From NCBI GenBank assembly GCA_002631855.1, contig NTLF01000012.1, positions 1-64,000 of the forward strand: a stretch of 64,000 nt of DNA, written 5' to 3'. Made by a program: the position numbers and the translations under genes. This document shows, in pieces, positions 35,798-43,767 of the stretch (position 1 is its first letter; every line of letters begins with the position of its first letter). Origin of the DNA: Zunongwangia sp. ESRF-bin46 (GTDB taxonomy: Bacteria > Bacteroidota > Bacteroidia > Flavobacteriales > Flavobacteriaceae). A model generated the notes under the pieces. The model made no database searches and was not told where the DNA came from. It saw only the letters and a list, made by a program, of their open reading frames with translations.

Positions 35798-38700
35798 TTA
35801 ATTTGAATTCTTAAGGTAATATTCCAGTTGGTAACGGCTGTCGAGATAATCGTTAAAAGCACTCCAGGCATTTACTTCGATGCGAATGGCATCTCTTATA
35901 TTTTGGAGAAATGTCACATAATCGATAGCGCCTTCCTTAAAGGCCAGCACCGATCCATCTTGTTGCTCTTTGGCCAACGGAAGAGCTTCATCTCTATAAT
36001 AATTCCATGAGTTTCTCCATTTGATATAGTCTTCACGCATATTTTTATAGGCGGTTTCCAATTTGATCTTATCCTGGTAGAAATTTTGCTCAGCAATTTG
36101 TCTATTGACTTTAGCCTCTTGAGTACGCCCTAATTCAGGCCCAAAAATTAGCGGAATTTGAATTCCTATTTGATATTGGAAAAAGCCAGATTGTCCATTA
36201 ATCTTCTGCCTGGCATACTGTCCCTGAAATTTGGGCAAAAATTCCGATTTTCTTTCTCTGGTAACCGCTCTTGCAACATTAATCCTTTGTTCAGAAACCT
36301 GAAGAGAAGGATGGTTTTCTAGCGAATCCAATAGAAAATTCAAAGGTTCATCTAATGCTTCGGCGGGTAAATCAGGGACATCATAAATCGTGTCGCTAAC
36401 AAACCATAGGTTTAAGCGCAGTAATGATTTCAAGTAATTTCGGTATGACTGTTCCAACTGTATTTTAACCTCGTTCGCCTGGTTGGAGGTAGCAAGATAT
36501 TCCAATTTGGAGGTCGCCTCTGTTTCATACCTGATTCGTGCCGCTCTTTCAATATCGTTGAAAATGGAATCCATTTTTATATATACCTGAAATGTCCTTT
36601 TAGATGTATAAACCGAGGCCCAGGCCCTGCTTACTTCACGTTCAACTTCAATGGTAGATAGTTCTAAGGCATTTTCAGCAAGGGCAGTCCTTTCTTTCTG
36701 TAGTTTTAACCGGGGCATTACTCCAAAAATATCGATGCCTTGTTGCTGGACACCAATTTGAGTATAGACCCCATCAGAGCCATTTCCTACTTCTTCTTTT
36801 CCTGTAAAGATTTGGGTGTTTCCAAAATCAAAGGCGGTTTTGCGCAATACTACCTCACTTTCAATTTCAAGTTGAGCAGCTTTCAATTGTGGAAAGTTTT
36901 GGATTGCCATTTCTTTAGCCTCTTCCAAACTAATAGCTTGTAAAGAATCCTGTTGTGAATTTATAGATGACATTGCATCAGATTGTGCATTTACGGAAAA
37001 AGTTCCGCCTAAAATCAAGCCAATTGTCAAAATTGTAGCTAAAGATCGTGAATTGGAAGAACCAAGTTTATCCTGTTCCTTCTTCTCACGTCTTCTCTCC
37101 ACGAGGGTATATAATACTGGCAGTACAACCAGCGTAAGCAGAGTAGCTGTAAGCATACCTCCTATAACTACCGTAGCCAAGGGCTGTTGAACTTCTGCTC
37201 CTGCAGAGCTTGAAAATGCCATTGGTAAAAACCCGAAAATATCTGTTGTTGCTGTTAACATAATAGGACGTATTCGTTCTTTGGTTCCTGTAAAAATTCT
37301 ATCTTTTATACTTGTTACCCCTTCTTCTTTCAAAGAATTAAATCGATTAATGAGTACTAACCCATTTAAAACCGCTACTCCGAATAATACAATAAAACCT
37401 ACCCCAGCAGAAATACTGAATGGCATTCCCCTCAACCAAAGAGCAAAAACACCTCCAATAGCAGCCAGGGGTATGGCTATATAAATCATGACAGATTGGG
37501 AAAACGATTTTAGAGCAAAATATAGAAGAACGAATATCAAGAAAAGGGCAATGGGTACAACAATTATCAAGCGGTCCTTAGCACTCTGAAGATTTTCGAA
37601 TTCCCCTCCATAAGTTATATAATACCCGGGTGGTAGTTCCAATTCTTGATCTAATTTTTGCTGAATATCATTAACCACGGACTCTACATCCCTTCCCCGG
37701 GCATTTACACCCACATAGGTTCTCCTGTAGGTATCATCCCTTGAAATTTGCATAGGGCCTGGGACATATTCTATATCTGCTATTTCTTTTATAGGCACTT
37801 GAGTTCCGTCTGGAAGATCGATATACATACCACGCAAGTCATTAATATTCTTTCTATGATCTTCATCAAATCTTACAACTAAATCGAATCGCTTTTCTCC
37901 TTCAAAAATGACTCCAGCTGTTCCTCCTGCAAAAGCTGTACTTATATAATCATTGACTTTCTGGATATCCAGTCCATATTGGGCTATTTTATCACGGTTA
38001 AATCTAACGGTCATTTGTGGGAGACCAGATGTTCGCTCTGCGTTTACGTCTCCTGCACCAGGCACGGTTTGGATAATACTGGCCATCTCCTGTACCTTTT
38101 CTGACAATACCTCTAAATCTTCTCCATACAACTTTACCGCAATATCTTCTCTAACCCCTTCTAATAACTCATTAAACCTCAACTCTACAGGTTGGGTAAA
38201 CACTAAGTTAACACCCGTAAGCTCTTCATTTAGTTTTTCCTTGATCTGTTCAATGAGACCTTCTTTAGTTTCAGAGGTTTCCCATTTGTCCTTATCCTTT
38301 TCTAGGATTAGATACATATCTGCGATATCCATGGGCATTGGATCCGTGGGAATGTCGGCTACTCCAATCCTTGCTGTTACCGTTTTAATCTCAGGAAAAT
38401 TTCCTAAAAGAATATTCTCTATTTTCTTTGAAACTTCAATAGATTCAGTTAAAGAACTTCCTGGTCTTATTAGAGCCTGCATGGCGATATCTCCTTCATC
38501 TAATTGAGGCACAAATTCTCCTCCCATTCTGGAAAAAAGAAAACCGGCTATCACGAGTAAAACAGCGGCAGATCCAATAACGATCAGCTTCAATTTTAAT
38601 GCTCCTTTCAATAAAGGCACATATACTTTTTGTATTCCGCCAATTATCCTGTCACTTATTTTTTCCAACCAACGCTCAAATTTTCCAAACCAGTTTTTTT

Positions 38701-40231
38701 TATTTTGAATTGGTTTCATAAATAAGGCAGACATCATAGGGACATAGGTAAGGCATAAGAAAATGGCACCTATCATGGCAAAACCGAAGGTATATGCCAT
38801 CGGTTTAAACATTTTACCTTCCACCCCGGTAAGAAAAAGAATAGGTGTAAATACGATAAGAATGATAATTTGTCCAAAAAACGCAGAGCCCATCATCGTA
38901 CTTCCGGCATCATAGGCTACCTCATCCATTTTTGCCTGATTAAATTTTACTTTTCCAGATCTAATCCGTTTTTGTATTTCATATACGGTACCTTCAATAA
39001 TAATTACTGCACCGTCAATTATAATTCCGAAGTCGATTGCCCCTAAACTCATTAGGTTGGCCCACACGTTGAATTGCTTCATCAATATAAAAGCAAAAAG
39101 AAGTGATAATGGAATGGTAGTAGCAGTTATTAGACCGCCTCTTAAACTACCTAGTAATATCACCAGAGCAAAGATCACTATTAAAGCTCCTTCCATTAAA
39201 TTTGTTTTAACGGTGTCGGTTGTTCGTGCTATCAACTCACTTCGATCAATTATTGGTGCTACAGTCAAACCTTCAGGAAGAGACTTCTCGACTTCAGCCA
39301 TACGATCCTTCACATCCTGGATTACCGCGTTAGGGTTAGCACCTTTCAGCATCATGATAATTCCTCCAACAGCCTCTTCTCCGTCCTGGGTAAAAGCCCC
39401 GTATCGTACCTGATTACCATACTGCACATTTTCTGCAACATCACCAATCGTTATTGGGATTGCATTTTCTGTAGTAATAGCAATTTTCTTTATGTCTTCC
39501 AGAGAACGGATTAAGCCTTCACCCCTAATAAAATTGGACATTTTATTTTTCTCGATATAAGCTCCACCGGTATTCACATTATTTCGTGCCAGCGCCTCAT
39601 AAACTTCAGAGATACTTATACCCATACTGTTTAATTTTTTCGGGTTAATAGCTACCTCGTATTGTTTTATGGAGCCTCCAAAAGAATTTACTTCAACTAC
39701 ACCTTCCAGTAAGGTAAGTTGTCTTTTCACTATCCAGTCCTGAATAGTTCGTAGTTCCATTGGAGAATATTCAGTTTCGTATCCTTTCTTTGGCTTTATT
39801 GTATACTCATAAATTTGACCCAGTCCAGTTGAAATAGGTCCCATAGCAGGACTCCCAAATTTATCGGGAATGGTTTCTCCCAATTCATTAAGTTTTTCCT
39901 GTACAAGTTGCCGAGGGAGGTAGGTCCCCATATCATCTTTGAAAACAATAGTAACTACCGAAAGCCCAAAACGTGAAATAGAGCGAATTTCTGTAACCCC
40001 AGGTAAATTACCCATCGAAAGTTCTACGGGATAGGTTACAAATTGTTCAATATCTTCAGTTGCAAGATTTGGTGATTGTGTAATTACTTGAACCTGATTG
40101 TTAGTAATATCTGGTACCGATCCTAGGTTGACGGTAGACATGGACCAAATACCCGTCCCTATAAGCGCTAAGGTAAGTAGCCCAATAATAAATTTATTAT
40201 TAATGGAAAATGAAATGATTTTATTAATCAT
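35798..40231 (-). CDS. CzcA-type RND pump fused to a TolC channel
   Basis: A 1477-residue protein. Residues 1-about 1035 are a full HME-RND pump with the CzcA-type TM4 motif AIDFGIIIDGAVIIIEG, which favours Co/Zn/Cd/Ni. The helix LPVLYTLVERRREKKEQD is followed by a new hydrophobic segment (ATILTIGLILGGTFSVNAQ, about residues 1055-1075, like an internal signal peptide) and a TolC-like domain to the end (LEEAKEMAIQNFPQLKAAQ, then two coiled-coil repeats, final YLDSRYQLEYYL). One protein thus carries both inner-membrane pump and outer-membrane channel sequence. Cleavage after the internal signal would separate the parts. There is no separate TolC gene in this operon. Confidence 0.92.
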   Translation of the reverse strand: MINKIISFSINNKFIIGLLTLALIGTGIWSMSTVNLGSVPDITNNQVQVITQSPNLATEDIEQFVTYPVELSMGNLPGVTEIRSISRFGLSVVTIVFKDDMGTYLPRQLVQEKLNELGETIPDKFGSPAMGPISTGLGQIYEYTIKPKKGYETEYSPMELRTIQDWIVKRQLTLLEGVVEVNSFGGSIKQYEVAINPKKLNSMGISISEVYEALARNNVNTGGAYIEKNKMSNFIRGEGLIRSLEDIKKIAITTENAIPITIGDVAENVQYGNQVRYGAFTQDGEEAVGGIIMMLKGANPNAVIQDVKDRMAEVEKSLPEGLTVAPIIDRSELIARTTDTVKTNLMEGALIVIFALVILLGSLRGGLITATTIPLSLLFAFILMKQFNVWANLMSLGAIDFGIIIDGAVIIIEGTVYEIQKRIRSGKVKFNQAKMDEVAYDAGSTMMGSAFFGQIIILIVFTPILFLTGVEGKMFKPMAYTFGFAMIGAIFLCLTYVPMMSALFMKPIQNKKNWFGKFERWLEKISDRIIGGIQKVYVPLLKGALKLKLIVIGSAAVLLVIAGFLFSRMGGEFVPQLDEGDIAMQALIRPGSSLTESIEVSKKIENILLGNFPEIKTVTARIGVADIPTDPMPMDIADMYLILEKDKDKWETSETKEGLIEQIKEKLNEELTGVNLVFTQPVELRFNELLEGVREDIAVKLYGEDLEVLSEKVQEMASIIQTVPGAGDVNAERTSGLPQMTVRFNRDKIAQYGLDIQKVNDYISTAFAGGTAGVIFEGEKRFDLVVRFDEDHRKNINDLRGMYIDLPDGTQVPIKEIADIEYVPGPMQISRDDTYRRTYVGVNARGRDVESVVNDIQQKLDQELELPPGYYITYGGEFENLQSAKDRLIIVVPIALFLIFVLLYFALKSFSQSVMIYIAIPLAAIGGVFALWLRGMPFSISAGVGFIVLFGVAVLNGLVLINRFNSLKEEGVTSIKDRIFTGTKERIRPIMLTATTDIFGFLPMAFSSSAGAEVQQPLATVVIGGMLTATLLTLVVLPVLYTLVERRREKKEQDKLGSSNSRSLATILTIGLILGGTFSVNAQSDAMSSINSQQDSLQAISLEEAKEMAIQNFPQLKAAQLEIESEVVLRKTAFDFGNTQIFTGKEEVGNGSDGVYTQIGVQQQGIDIFGVMPRLKLQKERTALAENALELSTIEVEREVSRAWASVYTSKRTFQVYIKMDSIFNDIERAARIRYETEATSKLEYLATSNQANEVKIQLEQSYRNYLKSLLRLNLWFVSDTIYDVPDLPAEALDEPLNFLLDSLENHPSLQVSEQRINVARAVTRERKSEFLPKFQGQYARQKINGQSGFFQYQIGIQIPLIFGPELGRTQEAKVNRQIAEQNFYQDKIKLETAYKNMREDYIKWRNSWNYYRDEALPLAKEQQDGSVLAFKEGAIDYVTFLQNIRDAIRIEVNAWSAFNDYLDSRYQLEYYLKNSN

Positions 40232-40270
40232 AGAAATTTTAGATTTAATTCAGTTAAACTATTTAAGATA

Positions 40271-40290
40271 ATTTTACGATAGCGTAAAAT
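40271..40290. promoter_or_regulatory. Operator-like dyad upstream of the CzcA-TolC fusion
   Basis: ATTTTACG (40271-40278) and CGTAAAAT (40283-40290) are perfect 8-bp arms with spacer ATAG. The dyad is 40 bases upstream of the fusion start. It shares the ATTTTA...TAAAAT outline with the 3936-3964 dyad. Confidence 0.5.
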
Positions 40291-40329
40291 CATACGAAAC
40301 GGGATTTAATCCTTTGAAATAGGGTTAAG

Positions 40330-40349
40330 AAAGGATATAGTTATCCTTT
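40330..40349. repeat. 8-bp inverted repeat downstream of the DUF6660 gene
   Basis: AAAGGATA and TATCCTTT (40330-40337 with 40342-40349) are perfect arms with a four-base loop. It could terminate transcription of the DUF6660 gene or be a regulator site; there is no clear T-run. It is nested inside a 12-bp inverted repeat (40244-40255 with 40352-40363). Confidence 0.45.
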
Positions 40350-40358
40350 AAAACTGAA

Positions 40359-40670
40359 TTAAACTCTTGGGGGTTGTAGTATGGAATATATGGTCTCTTG
40401 GCCTGTATTCTGGAAATAGCCAAAAACTTTTTTAGAAATTTGTGGGTTCAAAAGCCCAAAACTTGCTGCTCCAAAATCTATAGTGTGTACGTGACAGCAG
40501 TGACAAGTACAAAAGGGAGGGCATAGGTCAAAAACACCTTGGCTATGATCCGAATCTCCACTATGTGTCACTTCTGTTTGTAAATTATCAGCATCTATAC
40601 TGTTATCATTGCACGGAAGCGCATTGAGTGCTAAGATGTAAAATGATAATATGACTGCGATAATTCTCAC
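40359..40670 (-). CDS. DUF6660-type small exported protein
   Basis: A protein of 103 residues from the GTG at 40668-40670, chosen since VRIIAVILSFYILALNALPC is the family's usual start and the upstream extension (MMKNHCTTC...) is unsupported. The signal segment ends at LNALPC; then follows an acidic spacer and the Cys/His cluster CPPFCTCHCCHVH near residue 65, and a Pro-rich end ILQPPRV. It is probably a metal-binding periplasmic protein. It is the first gene of RND operon 3. Confidence 0.78.
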   Translation of the reverse strand: MRIIAVILSFYILALNALPCNDNSIDADNLQTEVTHSGDSDHSQGVFDLCPPFCTCHCCHVHTIDFGAASFGLLNPQISKKVFGYFQNTGQETIYSILQPPRV

Positions 40671-40674
40671 ACTA

Positions 40675-40715
40675 CAAAGATAAAAAAAAATCAATGCACA
40701 GGTTGTGCAATGATT
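40675..40715 (-). promoter_or_regulatory. -7 promoter motif plus 12-bp dyad ahead of DUF6660 gene
   Basis: On the minus strand TATCTTTG (40675-40682) fully matches TAnnTTTG and ends four bases before the GTG start. Upstream a dyad (40689-40700 with 40704-40715, three-base centre, one mismatch) has arms ending TGCACA and TGTGCA, overlapping where the polymerase would sit. Together they look like a repressed metal promoter. Confidence 0.5.
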
Positions 40716-40720
40716 TTTCA

Positions 40721-40958
40721 TCAATTTGTCAACTCAAATATTTTAACACTATCTAAAGCATCATCCACATCTTTATGGATAAAATTTACCTGATAATTCA
40801 ATCTAGTTTTCAAATCACTATGTCTATATAATGTTTGTAACATTCAAGGATGAATGAAATCACCGGCAATATTACTGAAAGTATATCTGGCAATGTGCAT
40901 TGTAATCTTTTTGTCTATTTTAGCTTTTTTAGCAGTGGATTTTAAAAGAATAAAAGCG
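40721..40958 (-). pseudogene. Tyrosine recombinase C-terminal relic with internal stop
   Basis: The minus strand encodes STAKKAKIDKKITMHIARYTFSNIAGDFIHP, a TGA stop, then MLQTLYRHSDLKTRLNYQ, NFIHKDVDDALDSV and a terminal stop at 40721-40723. This is the catalytic end of a tyrosine integrase typical of Bacteroidota (HIARYTF gives the HxxR, RHSD the H/W box, LNYQ the nucleophilic Tyr). Only about 75 codons remain, and the upstream part is replaced by a yeeE fragment. Confidence 0.85.
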
Positions 40959-40959
40959 T

Positions 40960-41137
40960 TTCTCAGTATCTTATTGGCGGTATAATCTTTGAATTGGGCT
41001 GGGCACTTGCAGGGGCTTGTCTAGGTCCTATGTATGTTCTCGCAAGAGCAAGATATACCTTTATTTTAATAGTAATTTTGGGGGTGCTCTTTGGTACTTT
41101 TTTATACGGTTTGATTAAGAACAGGTTGCCACATTAA
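40960..41137 (+). pseudogene. Second copy of yeeE tail fragment
   Basis: The plus strand reads QYLIGGIIFELGWALAGACLGPMYVLAR..., VLFGTFLYGLIKNRLPH and stop at 41135-41137. It aligns over about 175 bases with 19725-19899 with many silent differences. It is an orphan C-terminal piece with no start. The fragment borders the integrase relic, and the short repeat (41173-41199) follows 35 bases later. Confidence 0.85.
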
Positions 41138-41172
41138 GAATATTGTTTTGAATTATGTTATGATAATTTAGG

Positions 41173-41199
41173 CCCACTCAGCACATTCCCCTATATTCC
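41173..41199. repeat. Short duplicated motif, copy B
   Basis: Matches copy A at 26631-26655 (CTCAGCACATTCCC core, then CTATATTCC). It is followed at once by a hairpin (TGCCTACT 41205-41212 with AGTAGGCA 41218-41225). Confidence 0.6.
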
Positions 41200-41472
41200 A
41201 CGACTGCCTACTGAAAAAGTAGGCAATCACTTCACTTCGAGAAAAGAGCTTCTTTCACAAATCTTGGACACAATCCCCAATTTCAGCTTTCCATTCCGTT
41301 AACCCTTCCCGCTGCGCTGGGAAAGAACACTTCATTCCAGAGCCAAAATCGTGAATCAAGTCCGCTTTTCTAATCGGAAAGCCATCGGCTTGATTTTCTT
41401 GACAGGATTTTCGGCGCGGTCTTCTTGAGCCCTTCCTCAAAAACCCTTAAAAACCAAACCGCTGCCTTACAC

Positions 41473-41809
41473 ATTTTAAGGGGTTTATAATGGATAAAGC
41501 CTTTCTTGTTTTTCGGGACGTCGAAAAACAGGCACGACATATCCAATTCTAGATTAAACCCAGCTGCTTATCTCGCTTAACTGCCGGTACGCTCAAACGC
41601 AACTGCGCTTAAAAAGAATTGCTAATGCCCTTATGGAACTTGTCAAGACTATACAGAGTTTTAGTGAAAAATAAGGTTTCTACTTCCTTGAAAATCCAAG
41701 GATTTTACTACGTCGCAAACACACCTGATTTATTCCCGAAAAGTCTTGACAAAACCCACTCTATCCATTGTGCGATGCACAGAAGAAAAGAACAAACACC
41801 CCTTAAAAT
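41473..41809. other. Gene-free stretch with nested inverted repeats ahead of ssb
   Basis: The 720 bases between the yeeE fragment and ssb contain no convincing gene. Inside are an outer 12-bp inverted repeat (41473-41484 with 41798-41809), a middle 11-bp one (41640-41650 with 41742-41752), an inner palindrome (AAAATCCAAGGATTTT near 41695) and a separate 9-bp hairpin (41507-41515 with 41522-41530). The nesting suggests a structured RNA or a replication/transfer origin. Downstream of 41809 an AT-rich leader of about 50 bases runs into ssb. Confidence 0.45.
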
Positions 41810-41861
41810 TTAATCTGTTTTAAATCAATAGGGGAAATATAAATCACTTAAATATTTTATT

Positions 41862-42206
41862 ATGAGTACTATTAGAAATCACGTACAGTTAATTGGAAAC
41901 GTTGGACAAGAGCCGACCATTACGAACCTTGAAAGCGGTAAGAAAGTAGCCCGCTTCTCACTTGCTACAAACGAGTATTACAAAGACAGCAAAGGCGAAA
42001 AGCAAACGGACACCAACTGGCACACCGTAGTAGCTTGGGGCAAGACTGCTGAAATCGTTGAGAACTATGTTGTAAAAGGTAAGGAAGTAGGAATAACGGG
42101 AAAACTAAAAACCCGAAGTTATACAACCGATAATGATGAACAACGATACGTTACAGAAGTTGTAGCCGATGAAATCCTTTTACTTGGAAGCAAGAGCGAC
42201 AAGTAA
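41862..42206 (+). CDS. ssb: Single-stranded DNA-binding protein (mobile-element type)
   Basis: A 114-residue OB-fold protein: MSTIRNHVQLIGNVGQEPTI at the start, WHTVVAWGKTAEIVENYV in the middle and TEVVADEILLLGSK at the end. It lacks the long acidic-tip tail of housekeeping SSB, as is common for plasmid and conjugative-element SSBs. It would coat transferred single-stranded DNA. It is the first gene of the mobilization module and is followed by a strong terminator. Confidence 0.92.
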   Translation: MSTIRNHVQLIGNVGQEPTITNLESGKKVARFSLATNEYYKDSKGEKQTDTNWHTVVAWGKTAEIVENYVVKGKEVGITGKLKTRSYTTDNDEQRYVTEVVADEILLLGSKSDK

Positions 42207-42218
42207 CATTTGAGAATT

Positions 42219-42256
42219 AAAGAGGGCGTTCCTCTGGAAAGTTGCGCCCTCTTTTT
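42219..42256 (+). terminator. Intrinsic terminator after ssb
   Basis: AAAGAGGGCG pairs with CGCCCTCTTT (42219-42228 with 42245-42254), 16-base loop, directly followed by further T residues. It starts 12 bases after the ssb stop. Confidence 0.88.
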
Positions 42257-42285
42257 CATTATCCATTAATTAAAATTAGATAACA

Positions 42286-42735
42286 ATGAAAGGACAAGTT
42301 AACGAAATAAAAATAAGTTACAAAGGAGGGTTAAAATCTTCTAAGTGGCAGAAAATAAGCAATTCACAAGATGCGGCAGAACTGCTCTTTGAGGATTGGG
42401 ATAAAGATTCAATCGGCATACAAGAAACCTTCAAAGTTGTCCTGTTGAACAATAGCAACAAAGTGAAAGGGGTATATCAACTTTCACAAGGTGGAATTAC
42501 AAGTACAATAATCGATCTGCGGATTTTGTTTGCGGTAATTCTAAAATCTTTATCGGTAGCCGTAATTCTAACGCATAATCACCCAAGTGGAAAATTGATG
42601 CCAAGTGAGGCAGATAAAAATCTTACAAGCAAAATTAAAAAAGCAGCACTATTATTCGATATTACCATCCTGGATCATTTGATATTTGCGCCAAATGGCG
42701 ACTACTATAGTTTTTCTGATAACGGACTTATTTAA
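42286..42735 (+). CDS. RadC-like JAB-domain protein
   Basis: A 149-residue JAMM/JAB protein. The metal site HNHPSGKLMPSEAD (HxH, Ser, Asp) near residue 100 and the ILDHLIF segment are those of the RadC family. RadC-like proteins are very common on conjugative and integrative elements of Bacteroidota, where the role is not established. Length is that of the JAB domain alone without the N-terminal HhH. Confidence 0.88.
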   Translation: MKGQVNEIKISYKGGLKSSKWQKISNSQDAAELLFEDWDKDSIGIQETFKVVLLNNSNKVKGVYQLSQGGITSTIIDLRILFAVILKSLSVAVILTHNHPSGKLMPSEADKNLTSKIKKAALLFDITILDHLIFAPNGDYYSFSDNGLI

Positions 42736-42747
42736 ATTGGAAGAGCT

Positions 42748-42945
42748 ATGATATATCTAAATTTTACCGATTTAAACGAGGAAACACAAGAGCGATTACT
42801 TGCCAGTTCCAAGGAAGATGTAAAGCATAAATATGGCAAGGATATAATGGATAATGCCACCAAGCATAATACCAGTTTGGACAAGATGTTGGATGAAGAA
42901 GCATTGCGGAATTTATATTCCTATACTTATGTATTCAATATTTAA
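42748..42945 (+). CDS. Small hypothetical protein (65 aa)
   Basis: A 65-residue acidic, helical protein (MIYLNFTDLNEETQERLL...). I recognise no domain. It begins 12 bases after the RadC-like gene and is followed by an intrinsic terminator, so it probably is the last gene of a two-gene unit. Confidence 0.6.
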   Translation: MIYLNFTDLNEETQERLLASSKEDVKHKYGKDIMDNATKHNTSLDKMLDEEALRNLYSYTYVFNI

Positions 42946-42966
42946 TTTTAAGACTAATTAACTAAG

Positions 42967-42993
42967 CACCTCTGAATTTTTAGGGGTGTTTTT
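42967..42993 (+). terminator. Intrinsic terminator after the 65-aa gene
   Basis: CACCTCT (42967-42973) pairs with AGGGGTG (42982-42988, one G-U) and is followed by TTTTT. Confidence 0.78.
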
Positions 42994-43148
42994 GTATGTA
43001 ATTAGTATATAGTCAAGAAAAAAACGTATCTTTATTTCGCTGAAATTCAGCATTCAAATTTAAGTACGGTTATCCACTTTTCGACTTTCGCCGATAACCT
43101 TGCACATCTAAAAATAACATATCGGAAAATCATTTTTCTTAAAATGGC

Positions 43149-43365
43149 AATCGGCTTTTTAGCCGGATTGTATGGATTTTTGTCACGCTTGCGCGTGACG
43201 AAAAGGAATAGCAAGAGGGTAACACGCTACGCGATGTTTCGGATTCCTTTTCGTTTTCAAATAGCTGATAACCAGTGATTTGAATAAAATATAATTTCTT
43301 GACAATCAACGGTTTGCGACAAACGGGCTGGAAGCGCCCATTTTTAGGGAAGATTTTGCGACAAA
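43149..43365. other. Candidate oriT / cis-acting region ahead of mobilization genes
   Basis: The 430-base gap 42946-43375 has no gene. It holds a stem AATCGGCT/AGCCGGATT (43149-43169, one bulge), a 7-bp hairpin GTCACGC-GCGTGAC (43182-43199), a perfect 12-bp inverted repeat (43198-43209 with 43243-43254), and an 11-bp direct repeat TTTGCGACAAA (43313-43323 and 43355-43365, 42 bases apart). Position right before the BfmA-type gene and this structure fit an origin of transfer; a nic site was not identified. Confidence 0.5.
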
Positions 43366-43375
43366 TCGGCGAAAT

Positions 43376-43756
43376 ATGGATTCATTTACTGGAATTAGAT
43401 TTAAAAAGGAAACTGCAAAACGTTTCCAAACTTTCTCACGCACGTACTTCAAATCGCACACCGAAGCAATGGCTACGATGCTCGATTTTTTCTTCTACAA
43501 TGAAATTTCGCCAAAGGAAAAATTAGGTCCAACTGGACGTACCATTGAAGCTAAATTACTTAAAAGAATCAATGCGGTTATTGCCATAATGCGAGATGTG
43601 GAAAAGACACAGACCAAACCCACGGTAGCGATGATTCAATCCCTTTTTGAAATAGAAGAACCTTCAAAAAAACCGCGGATTGTAGAAAAGAAATATGCGG
43701 AAGAAAAAAAGGAAATCCGCTTTCGCGAAAAGAAAAATCAAAACAACCAACTTTAA
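43376..43756 (+). CDS. bfmA: BfmA/BtgA-family mobilization accessory protein
   Basis: A 126-residue basic protein with an N-terminal ribbon-helix-helix-like domain (GIRFKKETAKRFQTFSRTYFKSHTEAM) and a charged C-terminal tail (KKYAEEKKEIRFREKKNQ). BfmA/BtgA proteins bind oriT and assist the relaxase. It starts about 10 bases after the repeat that may be part of oriT and ends 11 bases before the relaxase gene. Confidence 0.88.
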   Translation: MDSFTGIRFKKETAKRFQTFSRTYFKSHTEAMATMLDFFFYNEISPKEKLGPTGRTIEAKLLKRINAVIAIMRDVEKTQTKPTVAMIQSLFEIEEPSKKPRIVEKKYAEEKKEIRFREKKNQNNQL

Positions 43757-43767
43757 ATTTTTGGATT

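Noticed and set aside
41255-41440. 61-codon open frame in the gene-free stretch before ssb
   Set aside because: Low-complexity, basic composition, no family resemblance and no start context; lies in a region of structured repeats.
43299-43526. 75-codon open frame overlapping the start of bfmA
   Set aside because: Overlaps the clearly real BfmA frame in another phase and has no recognisable pattern.
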